Below, in pieces: positions 5,900 through 5,997 of a stretch of 5,997 bases of DNA. A program made the position numbers and the translations under genes. The stretch is taken from assembly GCA_030670715.1 (NCBI GenBank), contig DAOVBC010000159.1, forward strand, positions 1-5,997. Direction: 5' to 3'. The notes under the pieces were generated by a model that worked only from the letters and a program-made list of their open reading frames with translations, was not told the DNA's origin and made no database searches. This stretch comes from Deltaproteobacteria bacterium. GTDB taxonomy: Bacteria; Desulfobacterota; Desulfobacteria; Desulfobacterales; SG8-13. The stretch's first letter is position 1. Each line of letters starts with the position of its first letter.

Positions 5900-5997
5900 T
5901 AGCTGAAGTTAAAGTACTGCTTTCCTTCCCGGATGTCTTTTACCTGGATAATAACCTTGCCGTCTTTAATCGTTCTATTTAACGGAGCCGGGTTGCA
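5899..5997 (-). CDS. C-terminus of a DUF2318-like (putative Fe-S) protein, cut by the window edge
   Basis: The minus-strand frame is open from the window edge (5997) to a TAA at 5899-5901, giving 32 residues: it begins CNPAPLNRTIKDG and ends with REGKQYFNFS. A Cys-Asn-Pro-x-Pro-Leu stretch followed by a short hydrophobic strand and a GKxYF ending resembles the C-terminal end of DUF2318 proteins, whose final domain is Cys-rich and predicted to bind an Fe-S cluster or metal. Genes for such proteins are found next to FtsX-type permease and LolD-type ATPase genes, as here. Only one Cys of the presumed cluster lies inside the window, so this assignment rests on the tail and the context. It is probably the preceding gene of the ABC operon. 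Confidence 0.55.
   Translation of the reverse strand, partial: CNPAPLNRTIKDGKVIIQVKDIREGKQYFNFS

Overview
The window is a compact bacterial region at roughly 50% GC by eye. All six recognisable genes lie on the minus strand, so biological order runs from high to low coordinates. The gene content suggests a Desulfobacterota (former deltaproteobacterial, sulfate-reducer type) chromosome: an archaeal-length inositol-phosphate synthase, a DUF2318-like tail next to a CxxC-bearing MacB/FtsX-type permease, and intergenic inverted arrays of 7-nt repeats. This assignment is an inference from gene families and style, not from a marker gene.

Right part (5997 to 3842): the last 32 codons of a protein resembling the C-terminus of DUF2318 Fe-S/membrane proteins, then an FtsX/MacB-type ABC permease with a CxxC in its extracytoplasmic domain, then a LolD/MacB-type ATPase. 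This order resembles the ABC part of the Campylobacter p19 iron-uptake locus, so a redox- or iron-linked export or assembly function is the best guess. A 135-bp inverted repeat fills the gap between the first two genes, and a perfect 9-bp hairpin lies between permease and ATPase.

Middle (3841 to 3399): about 440 bp with no credible gene. It carries a long imperfect inverted repeat whose arms are 7-nt tandem units (3624-3770), and a textbook sigma-70 promoter (TTGACA, 17 nt, TATATT) about 30 bp before the next gene.

Left part (3398 to 24): a myo-inositol-1-phosphate synthase, a xylose-isomerase-like TIM-barrel isomerase/epimerase with a complete metal site, and a medium-chain dehydrogenase that has lost both zinc sites. 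Together they look like a small cyclitol or sugar-phosphate pathway: glucose-6-phosphate cyclisation, then isomerisation/epimerisation, then redox. The product cannot be read from sequence. After the synthase and after the isomerase there is again an inverted array of 7-nt units, each running into the preceding stop codon and each built from a different heptamer.

The most unusual feature is this recurrence: three intergenic regions carry the same architecture (facing 7-nt-period arrays that can fold into a long hairpin) with three unrelated heptamer sequences.
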